Assembly (NCBI GenBank): GCA_039621445.1 | Contig: CP154957.1 | Span: 36,544,696 to 36,608,695, forward strand | Length of the DNA stretch: 64,000 bases | From: Euglena gracilis | Lineage: Eukaryota; Euglenida; Euglenophyceae; Euglenales | Reading direction: 5' to 3' | Shown here: positions 57,601 to 64,000 of the stretch, piece by piece | Numbering within the stretch: position 1 is the first letter of the stretch | Layout of the letters: each line of letters opens with the position of its first letter | The notes under the pieces: model-generated | What the model saw: only the letters and a program-made list of their open reading frames with translations | Databases searched by the model: none | Told to the model about the DNA's origin: nothing | Program-made: the position numbers and the translations under genes

Positions 57601-58572
57601 GTTTGACGCTGTTCTTATGCATTTCATGCCTAGCCTCATCAAGGATATCCATCGTGAGGAATTGGCGGGTCATGCAATGACTCTTGACCAACGTTGGAAC
57701 TACGTTTCCAAACAGTTGAAGCTATCACAGCTTCTTGGTCAGATTCAATCCGCGTTTAACGCACACCCAACCGCTGGATTACCGGCTGGTTTGGTGAACG
57801 CATTGCAAAATCACCGGATTCACCCACTTCACCAAACACGGGATCAAAAACGCGATATCCGCGTTCTTTGGATCAATCCACGGACAAATTGTGCTTTTTG
57901 TGCAATAATCCGGGACATATGTCCCGTGATTGTCCGAATCCTGATGTGCGAAGGCGTATCTTAAGTCCGCGAGGCCCAAACTCATCACGTGGTTTGGGTT
58001 AGTCCGCGTTTTCTCGCCAATCGGGCAATACAAGGCCATCTGGTTACCGTTCCGGTGGTATGAGCCCCCGGTTCCCGGTCCGCGATGAGCAGTCACCCAG
58101 TGCCTTTGCCAAGAAGCGTGATTCTTATCGCGAGGCATCGCGATCGCATTCGCGAAGCGGATCATCCTCTTCGTGATCTTCATCGGGAGAACCCCGATAC
58201 ACGAGTCATGGTCAACGGAATGCCCGTTCACCACGGCGGTTTGACGGTAAATCGGGAAACCGATCACCCCGCCATCTCAAATCTCGTCACAAATCTCGTT
58301 GTTCACAATACGGATCGAGTGATCACCACTCATCCCAATGCTCAAGATCTCGTTCCCCCCGGCCGGGCCAACGCCATCGCGGTATGTATCGCGGTGACAA
58401 CGGTCACTCCTCCAACCGCCATAAAGTCGGTTTCAAGTTATCTTGTTTGGAGGAGGAAACCCCGGCTTCTGGCAGGGAGGGGGATGTGACCTCGGATGCT
58501 GATTTCAACGAGGCCCGCATGGCGGTGCGCACGTTGACCTCAGCCTATACCTCCAAAGGGCCCGCCACCTGA
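54678..58572 (+). pseudogene. Gag-like polyprotein of a gag-only retroelement, frame-broken
   Basis: The first frame (ATG 54678 to TGA 56873, ~730 codons) is Q/L-rich with coiled-coil stretches (VRQLEERLSRLEQKTC) and Pro/Thr segments. After several frame changes a capsid-like part follows at about 57200-57800: DPTTWRQFFRDWEY, EVIKMEFIDCLPRDEK, RWNYVSKQLKL. At about 57880-57930 a perfect CX2CX4HX4C zinc knuckle (CFLCNNPGHMSRDC) is read in a third frame. It is followed by an Arg/Ser-rich tail and a final open part ending VRTLTSAYTSKGPAT then TGA. No protease, reverse transcriptase or integrase follows. This fits a non-autonomous, gag-coding element relying on a partner. At least three frame changes make it a pseudogene. 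Confidence 0.65.
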
Positions 58573-59837
58573 CCGGACCTGGAGTGAGGAACCCCGAAAA
58601 CCGAAGGGACGAACTCTGGGCCGATAAACAGATGGAGGTAGGACGTCATGAACCCTCCCCCCCCCCCTTGTGCATCGGCTTTTGGGGTCAGGACCCAGAA
58701 AATTTTCGCGCCCCCCCCACTCCCCAATTTCCGCTCGGAAAGTTCAGCAAAGGCAGAAAGGGTCAAGGAGAACTCGGCAAGAAATCGAATTTTGAGCCAT
58801 ACCCTTCACTTTCCCTAACTCCACGACACTAGCTCTCCAAGCGGAATCAAAGTTCCAAAATTTCCACACTTTTTCCCCAAAGCGTAAAATTTGATTTTTC
58901 ACGCCAGTGCTTTTCCTTAGCACCCCCCCCTTGTGTGTCGGTGATTGAGACGCATTTTGGACAGTGTCCTACCCATCAGTCCCAAAACCATGCACAACCC
59001 CCACCTAGCTAAAATTTTCGGGGTACTAGGTTCGGTTTCACAAAATTCTTGGTGCTGGCGTAAGTTTGGGATAGCCTTGTTACGTCAGTACCAGCTGGCA
59101 GTGGATACCCGCTCCTGCTGTTTGCACACAACTCCATACTCCTCATTGCCTTCCAAACTCCCCATTACCTGTGGCGTCAACCGCGACGACCACCAAATTT
59201 TCCACACCGTTTTCAAAAACTTTTACCCCGTTTTCCACCACACCTACCAACGTTTTCTACACCGGGTGTACCGAGAAAGTTACCCCCCTGCCCAACCACA
59301 CACCAACTTTCGTTCCTCATGAGGCAGGGCAAGCAAGTAGCAGTACACCTCCCACGTTTCACTGGGTTCCAAGACGAAAGCCCAATTGCCAGAAGTACGT
59401 ACGGTGTCGAGTAGTCGCTCAGCTGCACAAACACCCCGTTTTCCACCAGACGTGTCGATTTCAGACACATCTGTACACACACCCAGCAGCTACAAATGCG
59501 CACCCCATTTTTACACACACCCCACCAGACCGACATGCGCACCCAGAACAACTACTCTGACAACCCCAGCCAATGTGTGCACTCACGCAGAATTTCCGCT
59601 TTGCCATGTTTTCTTTCTGCATGTTCAGTTCAAAAAACGACACTGACACCGATTTCACGCACAACCAACACTTGGGTACGGTTTGCAATGCGCGACCGTA
59701 CATCAAGTACTCCAACAACGAGGTTTTGCCTTGTTGTTTGGAAGCCCGAAATCTGTTTCACACACCTTCCACACCTCCATCTGGCATGTTATGGAATGGG
59801 TATGTATCCATTCAGCACACAATGCTAAAAAACAAAA
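58573..59837. other. Stretch between the gag element and the satellite
   Basis: Open frames here (for example about 59171-59560 on the plus strand) are Thr/Pro/His-rich with no motif or splice support. The stretch may be 3' sequence of the retroelement. I see no LTR copy. Confidence 0.35.
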
Positions 59838-62075
59838 TTCAGATTCGTGAATGCCGCTATCTGAATCACGGAAATCGCGATCGGAATCCTGATTACCATG
59901 ATTTCCGTCGCATTTCCCGCGAAAAATTTTCAGATTCGCGAATGCCGCGGTCTGAATCACGGAAATCGCGATCGGAATCATGATTACCATGATTTCCGTC
60001 GCATTTCCCGCTAAGAATTTTCAGATTCGCGAAGGTCGCGGTCTGAATCGCGGAAATCGCGATCGGAATCATGATTACCATGATTTCCGTCACATTTCCC
60101 GCGAAAAATTTTCAGATTTGCGAATGCCGCGATCTGAATCGCGGAAATCGCGATCGGAACCATGATTACCTTGATTTCCGTCACATTTCCCGCGAAAATT
60201 TTTCAGATTCGCGAATGCCGCGATCTGAATCGGGGAAATCGCGATCGGAACCATGATTACCATGATTTCCGTCGCATTTCCCGCGAAAATTTTTCAGATT
60301 CGCGAATGCCGCGGTCTGAATCGCGGAAATCGCGATTGGAATCATGATTACCATGATTTCCGTCGCATTTCCCGCGAAAAAAATTCAGATTCGCGAATGC
60401 CGCGATCTGAATCGCGGTAATCGCGATCGGAATCATGATTACCATGATTTCCGTCACATTTCCCGCGAAAATTTTTCAGATTCGCGAATGCCGCGATCTG
60501 AATCGCGGAAATCGCGATCGGAACCATGATTACCATGATTTCCGTCGCATTTCCCGCGAAAATTTTTCAGATTCGCGAATGTCGCGGTCTGAATCGCGGA
60601 AATCGCTATCGGAACCATGATTACCACGATTTCCGTCGCATTTCCCGCGAAAAATTTTCAGATCCGCGAATGTCGCGGTCTGAATCGCGGAAATCGCGAT
60701 CGGAATCATGATTACCATGATTTCCGTCGCATTTCCCGCGAAAATGTTTCAGATTCGCGAATGCCGCGGTCTGAATCGCGGAAATCGCGATCGGAACCAT
60801 GATTATCATGATTTCCGTCGCATTTCCCGCGAAAATTTTTCAGATTCGCGAATGTCGCGGTCTGAATCGCGGAAATCGCGATCGGAACCATGATTACCAC
60901 GATTTCCGTCGCATTTCCCGCGAAAAATTTTCAGATCCGCGAATGTCGCGGTCTGAATCGCGGAAATCGCGATCGGAATCATGATTACCATGATTTCCGT
61001 CGCATTTCCCGCGAAAATGTTTCAGATTCGCGAATGCCGCGGTCTGAATCGCGGAAATCGCGATCGGAATCATGATTACCATGATTTCCGTCACATTTCC
61101 CGCGAAAATTTTTCAGATTCGTGAATGCCGCGATCTGAATCGCGGAAATCGCGATCAGAACCATGATTACCATGATTTCCGTCACATTTCCCGCGAAAAT
61201 TTTTCAGATTCGCGAATGTCGCGGTCTGAATCGCGGAAATCGCGATCGGAACCATGATTACCACGATTTCCGTCGCATTTCCCGCGAAAAAATTTCAGAT
61301 CCGCGAATGTCGCGGTCTGAATCGCGGAAATCGCGATCGGAATCATGATTACCATGATTTCCGTCGCATTTCCCGCGAAAATGTTTCAGATTCGCGAATG
61401 CCGCGGTTTGAATCGCGGAAATCGCGATCGGAATCATGATTACCATGATTTCCGTCGCATTTCCCGCGAAAAATTTTCAGATCAGCGAATGTCGCGGTCT
61501 GAATCGCGGAAATCGCGATCGGAATCATGATTACCATGATTTCCGTCGCATTTCCCGCGAAATTTTTCAGATTCGCGAATGTCGCGATCTGAATCGCGGA
61601 AATCGCGATCGGAATCACGATTACCATGATTTCCGTCTCATTTCCCGCTAAAAATTTTCAGATTCGCGAATGCCGCGGTCTGAATCGCGGAGATCGCGAT
61701 CGGAATCATGATTACCATGATTTCTGTCGCATTTCCCGCGAAAAATTTTCAGATTAGCGAATGCCGCGATCTGAATCGCGGAAATCGCGATCGGAATCAT
61801 GATTACCGTGATGTCCGTCGCATTTCCCGCGAAAAGTTTTCTGATTCGCGAATGCCGCGATCTGAATCGCGGCAATCGCGATTGGAATCATGATTACCAT
61901 GATTTCCGTCGCATTTCCTACGAAAAATTTTCAGATTCGCGAATGCCGCGGTCTGAGTCGCAGAAATCGCGATCGGAATCATGATTACCATGATTTCCGT
62001 CGCACTTCTGGCGAAAAATTTTTCAGATTCGTGAGTGTTCATGATCTGAATCGCGGAGGCTGCCAGCGGAGTCAT
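59838..62075. repeat. 91-bp satellite, ~24 tandem copies
   Basis: The unit runs from ATGATTACCATGATTTCCGT through 'cgcatttcccgcgaaaa', 'ttcagattcgcgaatg' and 'gcggtctgaatcgcgg' to 'aaatcgcgatcggaa'. The period is exactly 91 bp over most of the array, with one 2-bp-shorter unit near 61560. Variants (agatcc, aaaatg, ccatgattaccacg) recur every three units at 60617-61162, a 273-bp higher-order repeat. Each unit is packed with small palindromes (TTCGCGAA, TCGCGA, CGATCG-type). Because 91 is not a multiple of three, each 61-codon frame ends after two units; these are not genes. Confidence 0.95.
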
Positions 62076-63281
62076 GATCACCATGAACGTCCGTAGCTTT
62101 TTCTTCCAAATTTTTTCAAATTCCATTTGTCCAGCGACAGGTGGAGATGGGAACACCCTCAGGAGCAGGGTGAGCACGTGGGGGATTTCCTCTACGCTGT
62201 TCTGCCTACTCCGGCACAGCTGGCCAGATGAAGCACTCGCAAGGGATATACCTGTGGCTGCAACGCTTGTCCTGATGGCTGGGCCCCAAGCCGACGTGGT
62301 TGGTATGGTCCTCGAAGATAGCCTCGAGGAACCTGCCAGTCCCACTGCACGCACCTCCTTACGAGGCCGTGTGCTCGGCGCCGTGGTCACCGGCATTATT
62401 GCCGTGGCTGGTGCGGTAACGCCACCAGGTGGCAACGTAGCATCAGCCTCCGCTACTGAGGTCGTGGAGACACCAGATGCCGGTGCCTCCACACCCCACC
62501 TCGGGCGGTGCAACCACCATCAGGGGATGAACCCCAGCCGACAGAGACATCTGTCGTACCGGCTACAACGGAGGAGCAACCTCCTGTGGCAGTGGTGACA
62601 GCAGTCGAGGAGGATGAACCTCCTTGACCGGATGTCGAGATGGAAGTGGAGGTGATTCCCGCACGACCACCGACACCGCGCAGGATCCCTGCAGTACCAG
62701 TATCAGTATTCATGGGAATGTCAGCGCCTGTGGCAGCACCGATTCCGGTGACGGCCGCAGTGGCATGCCCCGTTGGGCAGGATGAACCTGCTCAACGACG
62801 GCCGGCTGAACAGCCCAATGAATAAGTGCCGACCCCTCGGAGCGTCCTGAGCGACCCAGCGATCATTATGCCCGCTTCACTAAGACGGCAACTGTCCGCT
62901 ACGGCGTCATCTGCTCCTGATAACAGGAGTAAACCGCAGGCGTCGCCTCCTGATTCCGGGAGCGCGAAGCCCAAAGGAGGCAAACCGGGTGCCGCACCCT
63001 ATAAGTCCCCTCCCAAAGGCGGTGACGAGACATCACCACCGAGAGGTGGCGCTGGAGGCCAGACTGGCGGACAGCACGACTATTCAGCCGTCCATTGTCC
63101 GGCTGCGGTCAGGGCAAACCGAAAGGTGATGCTCGTGGCCGACAGGCCGAATCCTCTCGCACCGCAACAGGATAGAGGAGGTGGAGACGAAACCCGCCTC
63201 ACCTCCGTGTTTCCGGACGCCCATCTCTGGGTCCAGGATGTCCTGCTCAGCCTAGGCTCCGTGGAAACACAGACGACGTAG
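62076..63281 (+). other. Pro/Ala/Thr-rich open-frame fragments of unknown origin
   Basis: Three overlapping plus-strand frames (about 62110-62600, 62640-62825 and 62826-63281) have continuous proline- and alanine-rich coding-like composition. They could be one protein broken by frame changes. Fragments read PARPPTPRRIPAVPVSV and SAKPKGGKPGAAPYKSPP. The composition recalls gag-like or linker proteins of retroelements, but no motif supports this. Confidence 0.3.
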
Positions 63282-64000
63282 CTGACTGATATTATGCATC
63301 AGAAAGGATCACTGAGACAGTGGACTCACCCTCGCCTCGTTTTGCACGAGCAAGTATCAGGTATTCGCCTGATTCCGTGGTATATACCACTCCTAAAGGC
63401 AGATTGTCTGTCCTCTACCCTGCTTCGGGTATTCGCCCGAACAGCTATTTCGAAGACCCTTTGCGGTATTCGCCGCTAGTAAGTCCCCACCGGGATGCTG
63501 CCATGTGCAGGATTCCGTGCCCATGCACGCACACCCCTCTCCCCTCTCCCCTCTCGCGAGCGTGCGACACGCAGCGCACAGGGCCGAAGGCCCACCTTTT
63601 CCTTTCCTTTTGTTTTCTGCCGTTTGAGGCCTTAAGGCTGCCAGACAGCACAACTTTTCCTGGCTAAGCCAACCCCCCAGTCGCCTCTACTTTCCCCCCG
63701 GGGCAAAATGCTGTCGCCGGCAGTTGGTTATGTAGAGCAGGATTTTTCGTTTGCGTGGTCAGGTTTGACTGGCCATGTGCCCTGCCCAGGTTTGACTGGT
63801 CAGGTGCCCCCCTCCATCCACACCCTCCCCATGGGTTCTCCTGGAATGCCGATGGACCCAACCCCAAGTGCCTTGGGCACACCCAAACTGGGTGGATGGG
63901 TTTGCTGAGCAAAGAAACCTGCCAGCCCCATTTTACCCAGCGGGCTATAATATACTATACCCATAAGCCTAGCGAAATAGGTGAAACAGTTTTGCGCGTT
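63282..64000. other. End of window: short repeats and a cut palindrome
   Basis: A short word GGTATTCGCC occurs at about 63359, 63427 (as GGGTATTCGCCC) and 63466. Two 'caggtttgactggt/c' repeats lie near 63760-63805. The last ten bases (63991-64000) read TTTGCGCGTT, the first half of the transposon palindrome core. No gene is supported. Confidence 0.45.

Noticed and set aside
59980-61984. Many 61-codon frames on both strands
   Set aside because: They are produced by the 91-bp satellite; each ends after two units because the period is not a multiple of three.
59838-62075. CRISPR-like array
   Set aside because: The units are contiguous with no unique spacers, and the genome is eukaryotic.
63240-63480. 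3' LTR partner for the gag element's 54170-54614 leader
   Set aside because: The two stretches share only short words (cggtatt); no collinear alignment is visible.

Overview
This window is nuclear DNA from a eukaryote with an intron-rich, repeat-rich genome. Coding sequence is cut into exons of roughly 50-300 bases bounded by GT-AG introns. AATAAA signals follow two of the gene ends. Long C, G and T homopolymers fill the introns, and many introns end in a run of C just before the acceptor AG. I cannot assign the lineage from sequence alone; a protist or alga is a guess. Most long open frames here are chance readings of low-complexity DNA or antisense shadows of real exons.

Layout. 1-1438: dispersed and tandem repeats. 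1439-18241 (+): an F-box/leucine-rich-repeat gene of at least 15 exons. One intron (12340-14400) holds a 1.25-kb inverted-repeat element. 19910-25703 (+): exons of an unrecognised gene. 27419-30306 (+): a gene with one EF-hand loop. 32667-32800 (+): an isolated exon. 47167-50197 (+): a possible two-exon gene. Between and inside these lie minisatellites, poly(T) and fold-back repeats.

The main discovery is 33802-46383, a 12,582-bp element with 24-bp perfect terminal inverted repeats (outer end CTTAGGCGGCC) and a perfect 5-bp target duplication (ATGAG). It carries three minus-strand spliced genes: a possible transposase (T1, about 860 codons, two frame breaks), a ParB/sulfiredoxin-fold-like protein (T2, 486 aa) and an acidic/lysine-rich protein (T3, 493 aa). 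About 35 short palindromes with the core TTGCGC-N(3-6)-GCGCAA sit only in its introns and flanks. None falls in a predicted exon, and none was found elsewhere in the window except a half-site cut by the window end. Many palindromes have stems that extend into sequence unique to that copy. Two sets are nested inside larger inverted duplications. I do not recognise this element as a described family.

From 50.6 to 58.6 kb are decayed retroelements: a minus-strand tyrosine-recombinase (DIRS-like) retroelement with RNase H and recombinase remnants, and a plus-strand gag-only element with a CCHC knuckle and an arginine/serine-rich tail. From 59.8 to 62.1 kb is a 91-bp satellite of about 24 copies. 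The last 1.9 kb holds open-frame fragments of unknown origin.
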